This document shows positions 18,776-27,506 of a stretch of DNA of 64,000 nucleotides, piece after piece. The DNA lies in contig NZ_JAVTTP010000001.1 of NCBI RefSeq assembly GCF_032248455.1, positions 4,004,001 through 4,068,000 of the forward strand, written 5' to 3'. A model generated the notes under the pieces. The model had not been told where the DNA came from. It saw nothing but the letters and a program-made list of their open reading frames with translations, and did not search any database. Position 1 is the stretch's first letter. Every line of letters begins with the position of its first letter. This DNA is from Pricia mediterranea (GTDB lineage Bacteria; Bacteroidota; Bacteroidia; Flavobacteriales; Flavobacteriaceae). Made by a program: the position numbers and the translations under genes.

Positions 18776-19248
18776 ATCTAGTTTTAAGTTTTATAATTTT
18801 TTCGCTTTGATTTTGGCCCGATACATTTTCAAGAGTAAGCTAGTGCCGATTTTGGTTTCCGATCAAGTAGTCCGGAACCCTTCCATCGGGATATATTTGC
18901 TCCCGCTAAAATCGTTGATCCGCCATGGCAAAACAAAGGGCCATCGTCTCCACCGGTTTTCTCAAAAATAAAGCAAATTATCGAGTCCGCCTTGCTATAT
19001 TGGTCCAAACTAGCGGTCAGCACCAATAATTTTAGGGCGGGACTTTAATGTTTATTCAGCAACTTTTGTATGGACAAAGTGGGCTAATCCGTTAATATTT
19101 CGTTCGTTTTGACCTCAATTTTACTGATTATTAGCTTATTTTTGATTTACTAGGGGCATATTATTCGCTCTAGTAATTGGCAATCGGTTAAATTGTGTAA
19201 GTTACTGCCGTTTGTTATCCTAAAATATTAAAATTCCATATCGAACTT
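18776..19248. other. 473-bp divergent intergenic region gnd / zwf
   Basis: It should hold the promoters of both gnd (minus) and zwf (plus). A TATATTTG box on the plus strand at 18892-18899 is the only consensus-like element seen, without a matching TTG and 350 bp from zwf. Short open frames here look random. No RNA gene or clear hairpin is visible. Confidence 0.5.
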
Positions 19249-20778
19249 ATGAACAAGACAGAAAATCAGATGTTGGTTATATTCGGCGCCTCGGGCGATC
19301 TGACCGCAAGAAAATTAGTTCCGGCCATCGTCAGTTTGGCCCAAGATGGCTATTTACCTGAAAATTTTGTGGTTTTGGGAGCGAGCCGTACCCCGTACTC
19401 GGATGGGGAGTTTCGGAAAAAGGTCGTCTTGGAAAGCAAATATCTGGACGAAAAGATGGAGAACGGCCAGGAAAAATTTTTAGCGGAGTTTAGCGATAAA
19501 CTTTTCTACCATGAGTTAAGTGACGATCAGTCTTCGGATTACGCCCCGTTGAAAAAGCGGATGGAGTCGTTGAATTCAGATTATGGCACTGATGCTAATT
19601 ATATGTTCTACCTTTCTACGCCGCCCTCGGCGTATGGGCCTATTTCAAAAAATCTTTACAATCAAGGGCTTACGGAAGAAGACCAAGGTTGGCGCCGGCT
19701 TATTGTCGAAAAACCTTTTGGTTACAGTCTCAAGTCCGCAAAGGAATTAAATGAAAAACTGCACCGCTACTTTAAGGAATCGCAAATTTTCAGGATCGAC
19801 CATTACCTGGGGAAAGAAACGGTACAGAACCTTTTGGTGACCCGATTTGCCAATAGCATTTTCGAGCCTTTGTGGAACCGCCACTATATACACCACGTGG
19901 AGATTACCAGTGCAGAGAGCGGCGGGATCGGCAAGCGAGGTAAGTATTACGATAAATCGGGAGCGCTACGGGATATGTTCCAGAGCCATTTGCTACAGAT
20001 CGTTGCCCTTATTATAATGGAGCCTCCCCTGTCAGCCGACGCCGAGGAAATACGCAATGAAAAACTGAAGGCCTTGAAATCCCTTCGTATCATGACCGAC
20101 CCCGAGGTGTTGCGTAGGGATACCATAAGGGCCCAGTATATAAGCGCAACGGTGGATGGCAAAGAGGTAAAGGGATATCGGCAGGAAGAAAATGTGGATC
20201 CCGAATCAAAGACAGAAACCTATGCGGCACTCAAATTTTATGTGGATAACTGGCGTTGGGCCGATGTGCCTTTTTATGTGCGTACCGCCAAGCGGATGCC
20301 GACCAAGGTAACGGAAGCGGTTATCCATTTTAAGACCCCGCACCATCAGATTTTCAAGGATTCGAGCATGCACAGCAAAGACAATAAGCTGATTATACGA
20401 ATTCAGCCTGACGAGGGCATTTTGATCAAGTTCGGGGTCAAAGTACCTGGTCAAGGCTTTAAGGTCGAACGGGCGAACCTCGATTTTTATTATTCCAGCC
20501 TAACGGACAGTCATGTTATGGAAGCCTATGAGCGACTACTTTTAGATGCAATGCAGGGCGATGCGACCCTTTACGCACGGGCAGATGAGGTGGAAGCTGC
20601 CTGGGCCTTCGTAGATCCGATTCTAAAATATTGGAAGGATTCGAACCAGAATGTTTACGGATATTCGGCCGGAGCTTGGGGACCCAAAAACGCGGATGAG
20701 CTGCTGGAGGGCCATCATACTTGGCGTAATCCTGGCGAACAGTTGGCGGACGATCCCGGATTCTGTGTGATATCCTAA
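19249..20778 (+). CDS. zwf: Glucose-6-phosphate 1-dehydrogenase
   Basis: Oxidises glucose 6-phosphate to 6-phosphogluconolactone with NADP, the entry step of the pentose phosphate pathway. The N-terminal nucleotide-binding motif GASGDLTARKL is at about residue 13. The active-site signature RIDHYLGKE is near residue 182, with the substrate-binding Lys and catalytic His included, and the 509-residue length is normal. The protein ends PGFCVIS. pgl follows at 124 bp on the same strand and gnd lies divergently upstream, so all three steps of the oxidative branch are within 4.3 kb. Confidence 0.95.
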   Translation: MNKTENQMLVIFGASGDLTARKLVPAIVSLAQDGYLPENFVVLGASRTPYSDGEFRKKVVLESKYLDEKMENGQEKFLAEFSDKLFYHELSDDQSSDYAPLKKRMESLNSDYGTDANYMFYLSTPPSAYGPISKNLYNQGLTEEDQGWRRLIVEKPFGYSLKSAKELNEKLHRYFKESQIFRIDHYLGKETVQNLLVTRFANSIFEPLWNRHYIHHVEITSAESGGIGKRGKYYDKSGALRDMFQSHLLQIVALIIMEPPLSADAEEIRNEKLKALKSLRIMTDPEVLRRDTIRAQYISATVDGKEVKGYRQEENVDPESKTETYAALKFYVDNWRWADVPFYVRTAKRMPTKVTEAVIHFKTPHHQIFKDSSMHSKDNKLIIRIQPDEGILIKFGVKVPGQGFKVERANLDFYYSSLTDSHVMEAYERLLLDAMQGDATLYARADEVEAAWAFVDPILKYWKDSNQNVYGYSAGAWGPKNADELLEGHHTWRNPGEQLADDPGFCVIS

Positions 20779-20902
20779 GCGGAGGAAGCCGAATACAAAA
20801 CATTCCTATAATAAATATTATCCGAGGCATTCCGTCCGATCGGTTCAAGGGGATGGGCTTGTGAACCTTTTATGAAAAACGGAGAACCTTCAAAAATAGA
20901 GT

Positions 20903-21640
20903 ATGATGCGATTGAATATTTCAAGTACTAAACAGAATACGGCCGAGAATTTCACCGATTATCTGGTGGAACTCATTAAGAAGAACGACAATCTACACGT
21001 GGCCCTATCGGGCGGGAGTACGCCAAAAATCGTTTTTGATGAACTGGCATCCCGTAATCTTCCGAAAAGTGGGTGGGAGAAAGTCCACTTTTATTGGGGA
21101 GACGAGCGCTGCGTGCCACCGGACGATGCCGAAAGTAACTACAAGATGACCGATGAACATCTCTTATCGAAGATCGAGATTCCAGAAGAAAATGTACATC
21201 GCATCAGGGGGGAGGAGGATCCCAAACAGGAAGCCGAACGCTATTCCAGAGTGTTGAAGGAGAATATTCCGGAAGTGGACGGTCTTCCGAGGTTCGATCT
21301 TATTATTTTGGGAATGGGGGATGATGGTCATACAGCCTCTATTTTTCCTTATGAGATTGGGCTATGGAATGCCGATCAGTTTTGTGAGGTTGCGGAACAC
21401 CCGAATTCGGGACAGAAAAGGGTGACAATAACAGGAAGAATTATCAACCATGCCGCCAACGTGGCTTTTCTGGTCACAGGAGAAGGAAAGGCAGAGAAAG
21501 TGGGACAGATCATAGATAAGACCGGCGATTATAAAGCCTATCCCGCAAGTTTGGTAGAACCCTACAAAGGCAACTTGATATGGTTTTTGGATGAGGCTGC
21601 GGCCCAAAATATTACAGATCCCAAGGGTTCTCAAATCTAG
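20903..21640 (+). CDS. pgl: 6-phosphogluconolactonase
   Basis: Hydrolyses 6-phosphogluconolactone. This is the DevB/SOL-type enzyme of 245 residues, with the sugar-phosphate loop ALSGGSTPK, the motif FYWGDERCVPP and the catalytic-region motif LGMGDDGHTASIFP. Two ATG codons are adjacent (20903 and 20906) and either could start translation. It follows zwf and is probably co-transcribed with it. Confidence 0.94.
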   Translation: MMRLNISSTKQNTAENFTDYLVELIKKNDNLHVALSGGSTPKIVFDELASRNLPKSGWEKVHFYWGDERCVPPDDAESNYKMTDEHLLSKIEIPEENVHRIRGEEDPKQEAERYSRVLKENIPEVDGLPRFDLIILGMGDDGHTASIFPYEIGLWNADQFCEVAEHPNSGQKRVTITGRIINHAANVAFLVTGEGKAEKVGQIIDKTGDYKAYPASLVEPYKGNLIWFLDEAAAQNITDPKGSQI

Positions 21641-21761
21641 TGAAATGGCCAACGGATGCCATTGATCTCGGAGCCTGCGGTCTTAATAAAAATCGATTTC
21701 CTTTACCCATTTGGTCAATTGTAGCAAAGGCCGCCTTATCCAACATGGTTTTTTTTTGGCT

Positions 21762-22136
21762 TCAGCGCCTGAAATGAGGTGATTGGTCCCGTTCAACGCT
21801 GGTGACAAAGTATTTGGTGTCGCCCAGCCAGAAAAACGTGGCGTAGCGTTCTACGTACTCCAGTTTAACGTATTCGCCCTGATATTCCTGTAATTTTTCG
21901 ATGACTTCCTGATCTTTGTCCAGAACGGAAAAAGAAAATATTTGTGCTCCCGATATACCTTGGCTGATCTGGCCTTCCCAGGTTTTGACGATGACCCCTT
22001 TGCGGCTGATCTTGATAAGTTCGCCCGAACGGATTCCATCGCTGAACGTGACAAAATAAATAAAGGCATAGATTATCGCAAAAAGAACAGCGACTCCGCC
22101 AAGGGTCAAGAATAGGGCTTTTTTCATACGTTTCAA
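21762..22136 (-). CDS. Small membrane-anchored protein of unknown function
   Basis: A 124-residue protein with one N-terminal membrane helix (about residues 9-30) and a beta-rich domain after it (SGELIKISRKGVIVKTWEG, VLDKDQEVIEKLQEY, FFWLGDTKYFVTSVE). I recall similar flavobacterial proteins being named '6-phosphogluconate dehydrogenase', which this cannot be: it has no Rossmann fold and is a quarter of the length. That name may have spread from its position beside pgl and gnd. It is convergent with pgl. The function is unknown. Confidence 0.75.
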   Translation of the reverse strand: MKRMKKALFLTLGGVAVLFAIIYAFIYFVTFSDGIRSGELIKISRKGVIVKTWEGQISQGISGAQIFSFSVLDKDQEVIEKLQEYQGEYVKLEYVERYATFFWLGDTKYFVTSVERDQSPHFRR

Positions 22137-22331
22137 TGTTTTTAATTGTCCAGAAATAAGCTAATCAAAAAATTGAGAACGTATGTAACCGTTACGCTCT
22201 CGCATTAAAAATTTTAAACACCGCCTTTAGCGAAGTAATTTTTAATCTCTCAATGCTCTTTTCATTTCTTGATGATTAATGTGGAGTTTATAAGATTATA
22301 AGTTTTTGGGTTTAGGGCTTGGGTTTTTAAT
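22137..22331. other. AT-rich gap with an inverted repeat
   Basis: With the minisatellite this makes a 314-bp gene-free stretch. A perfect 10-bp inverted repeat, ATTAAAAATT (22204-22213) and AATTTTTAAT (22237-22246), encloses a 23-nt loop. No gene is seen. Confidence 0.5.
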
Positions 22332-22450
22332 TTCACTGTTCACTGTTCACTGTTCACTGTTCACTGTTCACTGTTCACTGTTCACTGTTCTCTGTTCACT
22401 GTTCTCTGCTCACTGTTCTCTGCTCACTGTTCTCTGCTCACTGCCTACTG
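22332..22450. repeat. Heptamer minisatellite, 17 units of TTCACTG and variants
   Basis: Seventeen tandem 7-bp units fill exactly 119 bp. The first eight are identical TTCACTG. The rest drift to TTCTCTG and CTCACTG, which alternate three times as a 14-bp higher-order unit, and the last is CCTACTG. The array ends at the base next to the rmuC stop codon (TTA on this strand at 22451). Perfect units lie at the far end and degenerate units next to the gene, a gradient typical of slippage or unequal exchange. Confidence 0.97.
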
Positions 22451-23827
22451 TTAATTCCCTATACGTTGCGGCCGTTCCCTGCTTCCAGTTTCTCCTTCCT
22501 CAAATTTTTCTTCCTCTTCCGTTGCGCGTTTCAATATACGTTCTGGAAGGGACTTTTTCGCTTTTGCGCCCATTTTTTTTAGTTTTTCAATGCTTATGAC
22601 AATATTGCCGCGGCCATCGACCAGCTTGCTCATGGCCCCGCTATACTCCGATTTGGCATCGTCTATCTTCTTGCCCACTTTGTCAAGGTCGGATACAAAA
22701 CCCTCGAATTTGTCGTAGAGGGCCCCGGCCTGCCGGGCGATTTCAATGGCATTTCGCTGTTGTTTTTCGTTGTTCCACATGCTGTCGATGGTACGTAGGG
22801 TCGCCAACAGCGTCGTGGGGGTCACTATGACGATATTCTGGTCGAAGGCCTTGTTATACAGGTTGTTATCGTAATTTAGCGCAACGGCGAAAGCCGGCTC
22901 GATGGGGATGAACATGAGTACGAAATCGGGACTCTCCATGGCGTAGAGGTCCTCATATTTTTTTGAGGACAGCTGGTCCACATGTCTTTTGAGGGAATTG
23001 ACATGCGCCTTCAAAAACCCTTTCCGCAAATCCTCGTCCGCATTTATCATACGCTCATAGGCGGTCAAGGAAACCTTGGAATCGACAATCATCTTTTTGT
23101 TGTCCGGAAGGTTGATGATGACATCCGGCAGTAGGCGGGAGCCGTCCTCCTTTTTAAAGCTTTTTTGAACCGTGTATTCGCGGTCCTTTTCTAGTCCCGA
23201 TCTTTCAAGCACGCGCTCCAACACCAGCTCCCCCCAATTACCCTGCATTTTACTGTCGCCTTTGAGCGCCTTGGTCAGGTTTTCCGCCTCTTGGGTTATT
23301 TTTAGGTTCTGGGTGCTTAAGTTCAGTAGTTGTTGTTTGAGCGCTTGATAAATGCCAAAATTTTCCTTTCGACTCTCCTCGACTTTTTTCTCGAACAACT
23401 GTATCTTTTCGTTCAGCGGCGTTAAAATATTCTTTATATTTTTCTCGTTACGCTCCGTAAACTTCAGGCTTTTTTCCTCCAGTATTTTATTGGCGAGATT
23501 TTCGAACTCCTTAGTAAACCTTTCCTGGAGTTTTGCGACTTCTTCTTTCTGCTCCCGGTTTTTTTCCCGAAGATTCTCGAGTTCGGCCCGATAGCGTACG
23601 ATCTGGTTGCCCAAATGCGTTTTATCCGATTGCAGGCGCATGGTTCGCGCTTCGGATTCACTTAATCGGCCTTCTAGAACGCTGAGATTATGGTGCAATT
23701 GTCGTTGCCGTTCTTCAAGGGTACTTTGGCTAGATTTGGTTTTTAGGCCTTGAATGTAATTCCCTAAGAAATAGCCGATGGCTATACATACAAGGCCTAT
23801 ACCCGGATAGATAAGATACTCGTTCAT
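22451..23827 (-). CDS. rmuC: RmuC family DNA recombination protein
   Basis: A 458-residue protein. An N-terminal membrane helix (about residues 3-25) is followed by a long coiled coil (about 30-190) and the RmuC nuclease-like domain. Motifs include GNWGELVLERVLE, LPDVIINLPDNKKMIVDSKV and DFVLMFIPIEPAF, with PD-(D/E)xK-type acidic and Lys residues. In E. coli RmuC limits inversions at short inverted repeats. The C-terminus ends in a low-complexity Glu/Arg tail (EEEEKFEEGETGSRER). The stop codon touches the heptamer array. The btuD gene lies just upstream on the same strand. Confidence 0.92.
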   Translation of the reverse strand: MNEYLIYPGIGLVCIAIGYFLGNYIQGLKTKSSQSTLEERQRQLHHNLSVLEGRLSESEARTMRLQSDKTHLGNQIVRYRAELENLREKNREQKEEVAKLQERFTKEFENLANKILEEKSLKFTERNEKNIKNILTPLNEKIQLFEKKVEESRKENFGIYQALKQQLLNLSTQNLKITQEAENLTKALKGDSKMQGNWGELVLERVLERSGLEKDREYTVQKSFKKEDGSRLLPDVIINLPDNKKMIVDSKVSLTAYERMINADEDLRKGFLKAHVNSLKRHVDQLSSKKYEDLYAMESPDFVLMFIPIEPAFAVALNYDNNLYNKAFDQNIVIVTPTTLLATLRTIDSMWNNEKQQRNAIEIARQAGALYDKFEGFVSDLDKVGKKIDDAKSEYSGAMSKLVDGRGNIVISIEKLKKMGAKAKKSLPERILKRATEEEEKFEEGETGSRERPQRIGN

Positions 23828-23885
23828 TGTTGTTCGTTCATTCCCCTTTCAAAATTCAAGGTAAAGATAGGATTTTTGTATCAGC

Positions 23886-24665
23886 TTATTTTTTGATCCG
23901 GAAGGCCCCCGTCGAGGCGTCAAAGGAAACCGTATCCGCTGGGAAAAGGTCGTGAAACGCCCTTTGTTCGATGAGTTTGCAGGGCTGTCCGAATGGGTTG
24001 TCCGTTCCATTCACCAATAACATTTTGTCGCAAAGTTGAATGGCCATTTCGATTTCATGGGAAGTGAAGAGGATAGACTTACCGGTCTGGTCGGCAATGG
24101 ATTTGAGGAGTTTTAAAATCTGTACTTTATGGTATAGGTCCAAGTGGGTAGTGGGTTCGTCCAAGAGTATAATGGCGGTATCCTGGGCCAAGGCTCGCGC
24201 GATTAAAACCCGTTGCAATTGGCCATCGCTCAGTTCAAAGCATTTACGGTGTTGCAGGGCTTCTAGCTCCAACATGCCGATCGCTTCCCCAACCTTTGTT
24301 CTGTCCGCGGCGGACAAGCGTCCGAGCCAGTTGGTATAAGGTTGCCGGCCGAGGGCGATAAGTTCCAACACGGTCATATTCTTCGAGGCGACGGGCTCGG
24401 TAAGTACAAGGCTTACTCGTGAGGCCAGTTGTACGTGGGAATATTCTTTTAATGGCTTGCCCGCAATTAGGATTTTTCCCCCAAGAGCGGGCTGTACATG
24501 GCCCAAAGTACGTAGCAAGGTGGATTTTCCGATACCGTTGATGCCTACGATGGCAGCCAGTTCGCCTTCCGATAGCGAAAAATCGATGTTTTCGGCAATC
24601 ACGGCGGATGTATAGCCGATGCTAAGATTGGAAACGCTCAAAGTTGGAGGCTGACTCTTGGTCAT
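23886..24665 (-). CDS. btuD: ABC transporter ATPase, cobalamin/Fe-siderophore type
   Basis: A 259-residue ABC ATPase. It has Walker A GINGIGKST, signature LSDGQLQRV, Walker B IILLDEPTTHLD and the switch His in FTSHE, all intact. It belongs to the FecE/BtuD branch that powers type II importers. Together with the adjacent permease and binding protein, and a cobalamin riboswitch beside the locus, B12 or a related corrinoid is the likely cargo. It is separated from btuC by an unusual 217-bp non-coding stretch. Confidence 0.85.
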   Translation of the reverse strand: MTKSQPPTLSVSNLSIGYTSAVIAENIDFSLSEGELAAIVGINGIGKSTLLRTLGHVQPALGGKILIAGKPLKEYSHVQLASRVSLVLTEPVASKNMTVLELIALGRQPYTNWLGRLSAADRTKVGEAIGMLELEALQHRKCFELSDGQLQRVLIARALAQDTAIILLDEPTTHLDLYHKVQILKLLKSIADQTGKSILFTSHEIEMAIQLCDKMLLVNGTDNPFGQPCKLIEQRAFHDLFPADTVSFDASTGAFRIKK

Positions 24666-24882
24666 TAATAGATTTTTAGTGTTCAGTGGTCGGTTGTCGG
24701 CTGTCAGTTACTGGTTTGACGTGGTGAGGGAAAACGGAAGACGGAAGACGGATGCAAGGTGTAGGTCCCTGCCCGAAGTATCCTTTCGTCCTTCCTCTTG
24801 CCTCCTTGCACTCTTCCCTCCGTACCGATTACACAACATTTAGTACTCTATACTCAATACTTACAACTAATTACTCCCTACC
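24666..24882. repeat. Low-complexity spacer between btuC and btuD
   Basis: 217 bp split two genes that normally touch. It holds short iterated motifs: CGGAAGACGGAAGACGGA near 24737, mixed TGTCGGCTGTCAG-type units near 24696, and TACTCTATACTCAATACTTA near 24843. A perfect 7-bp inverted repeat TGCAAGG / CCTTGCA is also present. No gene is seen. It resembles degenerate minisatellite sequence. Confidence 0.55.
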
Positions 24883-25914
24883 TCAAAACACCATCCGCCG
24901 TTTCCGAACCAAGAGCCAAATTACCACCGGCGCCCCTAAAATACTGGTAATCGCGTTGATGGGCAAGACGCTGGCGGAATTCGGCAACTGCGCCACGGTG
25001 TCACAAAGCAGCATCAAGATGGCGCCGCAGACCAACACGGCGGGCACCAAAACTTTATGGTCGGTAACGTTGAAGACCTGTCGGGCCAAATGGGGCACGG
25101 CCAGCCCGACAAATGCGATAGGACCGGCAAATGCGGTCGCACCCCCGGCCAATAGCCCCGTTGCGATAATGACAAGATAGCGGGTTTTTTTTAGGTCCAC
25201 CCCCATACTCCGGGCATAGTTTTCTCCCAATAAAAATGAGTTCAGGGCCTTGATGCATAGTATGCTCAATAAGATACCGAGCAGCGTTATCGTAAACAGG
25301 ATCCATAGCTGTCCCCCGGAGAGGTTGCCCACACTTCCGAAGGACCAATAAACGAACTGCTGTAGTTTTTCCGCATCGGTGAAGTAGGAGAGTACGCTCA
25401 CAATGGCCGCGGTGATGCTGCCGAACATCAATCCGATAATAAGCAAGGCCATGGTATCCTTTACTTTGGCGGCAACGACCATTACGGCCAGCAATACCAA
25501 GAAACTCCCGATGCTCGCGGCAACGGCAAGAGAAATATCGTTTGTGAGTCCGAATGCCACAAACCCAGGGAACAGGGAAGTGCCCATGATAAGCAGGGCC
25601 GCCCCCAGACTGGCCCCGGAACTGATTCCCAACACAAAAGGTCCGGCCAACGGGTTACGGAACAGGGTCTGCATTAGGAGTCCGCTTAAGGCCAGGCCGC
25701 TCCCGACCAAAATGGCGGTGAAGGCTTTGGGAACCCTATAATTCCAAATGATGTATTCCCAGGATTGGTTTTCAAGGGAGCCTCCCATCAGGGCTTGAAG
25801 GGTTTGGGAAAAAGGGATGGAGACCGAACCGAGACCAATATTGAGTCCGAAACAAACCACCAACCCCACTAGCAGGAGTAGAAAGCCGAGACGATATGTG
25901 TTAGGACTTCCCAA
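24883..25914 (-). CDS. btuC: ABC transporter permease, BtuC/FecCD family
   Basis: A 343-residue polytopic membrane protein with about ten hydrophobic helices. Family motifs include RVPKAFTAILVGSGLALSGLLMQTLFRNPLA near residue 50-80 (read in two parts: RVPKAFTAILVG, then SGLLMQTLFRNPLA), LGISSGASLGA, and AFAGPIAFVGLAVPHLAR, the last being the ATPase-coupling loop. It forms the channel for periplasmic cobalamin to cross the inner membrane. Its start is directly against the btuF stop, so the two genes are in one transcript. Confidence 0.9.
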   Translation of the reverse strand: MGSPNTYRLGFLLLLVGLVVCFGLNIGLGSVSIPFSQTLQALMGGSLENQSWEYIIWNYRVPKAFTAILVGSGLALSGLLMQTLFRNPLAGPFVLGISSGASLGAALLIMGTSLFPGFVAFGLTNDISLAVAASIGSFLVLLAVMVVAAKVKDTMALLIIGLMFGSITAAIVSVLSYFTDAEKLQQFVYWSFGSVGNLSGGQLWILFTITLLGILLSILCIKALNSFLLGENYARSMGVDLKKTRYLVIIATGLLAGGATAFAGPIAFVGLAVPHLARQVFNVTDHKVLVPAVLVCGAILMLLCDTVAQLPNSASVLPINAITSILGAPVVIWLLVRKRRMVF

Positions 25915-27060
25915 TTAATCCAAAGGTTTAAAGAAAAAGGGATTGTGCTCCGGCAGCAGTTCCGGATGAAAAATATGGATAAGGTCTTGCAGGACCAGGT
26001 CGGGCCTTTGTGGGGCGAGTTCGTAGTAAAGTATTCCGCCCGTTTCTCCCTTGGTGTCGGCAAAGGTGTATATCTTTCGGTTTTTAAAGGCGTCGAACTG
26101 CAGATAGTGAGGGTTGGCAGCTTCCATCTCGGGATAGGATACGAACTGGGCGGGCGCAATCCAGAATTCCGCGGCCTTCCCCTTTTCCAGAACACTTTCA
26201 AAGCTGAGGGAAATGCTTCCTGTTTCCGGGGTATTCTTCCACAGGTAGTCAGCATGCGCATCGTTAAAGAATTGGGCCGCCCAACTTTTACCGCCAGGCA
26301 GGTACCAGACATCCTTGTAAAGCGCCCCGCTCAGCACGCTGGGTTTTTCGGAGGCGGTTTGGGCGAGTTTCTTGGCTTTCAGATAAGAACTTTCTATCCT
26401 TTCAAAAATACTATCGGCCTCCGCTTCCTTATCAAAAAATGGGGCAAAAAACTTAATCCATTCCGCTTTTCCCAAAGGGGACTCTTCCGTCCAATCCCCA
26501 TTATAGACGATGGGAATATTCGCCTTTTTCAAGGTAGCGTAGGCCTTGTTTTGACCGTCGACGCCAAAGCCGATTACGGCATCAGGATTCATTTCCAGCA
26601 CCATTTCCGTATTGATGGTCTCGTTCTTGCCGAGCTCCTTGACCTGTCCTGCATTGATTCGTTTTCTGGTGGCCTTCGTGGAGATGTATTCGGTGCCGGG
26701 AAACCCGACAAGCTTATCGCCTACGTCCAACGCTTCCAGAGCCGGAATATGGGTGGTCGAGGTGACAACGATACGCTCAACCGGCACGCTGACGATAGCA
26801 TCGTAGGCATCCCTGTTCAGGGTCATCGCGGCCATCTTTTCTTTGGGAACCAAGGCGTATGTGAACTCTTTTTCCGCACCGGGCCAGGGAGACGCTACCT
26901 CGATGACGGTCAATCCGGATTCCGATTTTTCCACGGAAAAACCTTGGGCATTGGTGATTTTTGTGGTCTTCGTGGCACTGGCCGGAGGGAGGGTTTGTGG
27001 TCTGTTTTCCCCACAGGAAATAAAACAGACAAGAAGGACGAGGGAAAGTATTGTTTTCAA
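25915..27060 (-). CDS. btuF: Cobalamin-binding lipoprotein of ABC importer (BtuF-like)
   Basis: A 381-residue lipoprotein. The signal ends in the lipobox CFISC (Cys16), so it is tethered to a membrane facing the periplasm. The two-lobed TroA/BtuF fold is seen from RIVVTSTTHIPALEALDVGD, then ALGKNE-like text at VKELGKNETINTEMVLEMNPDAV-type motifs, and the C-lobe near RNGKIYTFAD-like residues (FKNRKIYTFADTKG). It delivers cobalamin to BtuC. It is the first gene of btuF-btuC-(gap)-btuD and is divergent from the riboswitch-btuB-btuG unit. Confidence 0.87.
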   Translation of the reverse strand: MKTILSLVLLVCFISCGENRPQTLPPASATKTTKITNAQGFSVEKSESGLTVIEVASPWPGAEKEFTYALVPKEKMAAMTLNRDAYDAIVSVPVERIVVTSTTHIPALEALDVGDKLVGFPGTEYISTKATRKRINAGQVKELGKNETINTEMVLEMNPDAVIGFGVDGQNKAYATLKKANIPIVYNGDWTEESPLGKAEWIKFFAPFFDKEAEADSIFERIESSYLKAKKLAQTASEKPSVLSGALYKDVWYLPGGKSWAAQFFNDAHADYLWKNTPETGSISLSFESVLEKGKAAEFWIAPAQFVSYPEMEAANPHYLQFDAFKNRKIYTFADTKGETGGILYYELAPQRPDLVLQDLIHIFHPELLPEHNPFFFKPLD

Positions 27061-27185
27061 AACGGCAAGTTCATATCAGGATCACTAGCTTATGCGCACC
27101 CAAAAGTAGTATTATTTCATGTTCAAGCTGTCATTTGATCGGGATTGTTTACTTTCGTCCCGAATTTTGGTTTCCGTCCCCTGCT

Positions 27186-27455
27186 TTTAGGTGACGGGAT
27201 TAAAAGGGAATCCGGTGGGATGAGGTGCGAAGCCTGTTGGCCTTTGCCCATCATAGAATCCGGAACTGTTCCCGCAACTGTAAGCTTTGTCCCCCCTGAG
27301 GGGGCCGGCTACCATCTTCTTCAAACACCACTGCCTGTACCGAATCTGTTTCGGTATGCGCTGAATGGAATCTTCCGGTACCAAACAAATGGATACCGAA
27401 TCAAGTTCAGCTTGGCGGGAAGGTCGATGGTAGCACGCAAGTCAGGAGACCTGCC
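27186..27455 (+). promoter_or_regulatory. Cobalamin (B12) riboswitch
   Basis: The conserved blocks appear in order: AAAGGGAATCCGGTG near 27203, then GAATCCGGAACTGTTCCCGC and AACTGTAA near 27255-27283, and the B12-box region AGCACGCAAGTCAGGAGACC ending CTGCC at 27455. It lies on the plus strand 51 bp upstream of the btuB start, so it should shut down btuB-btuG expression when cobalamin is plentiful. No second copy was found on the minus strand ahead of btuF. Confidence 0.95.
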
Positions 27456-27506
27456 AAATTCGTCAACTATTAATTGTCAAACTTTCGGGATAGAGGTTTA
27501 CAAACG

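Noticed and set aside
22332-22450. Possible CRISPR array
   Set aside because: Units are 7 bp, contiguous and without spacers, and no cas genes are near.
22306-22599. Open frame running through the heptamer array (LFTVHCS repeats)
   Set aside because: The repeated peptide is just the translation of TTCACTG units; it overlaps rmuC and has no start context.
25945-27138. A 397-codon open frame antisense to btuF
   Set aside because: It is a shadow of the well-supported binding-protein gene; no signal, motif or plausible composition on this strand.
27061-27185. Second cobalamin riboswitch for btuFCD on the minus strand
   Set aside because: The gap is too short for a full aptamer before the plus-strand riboswitch begins and the conserved B12-box blocks are not seen on that strand.
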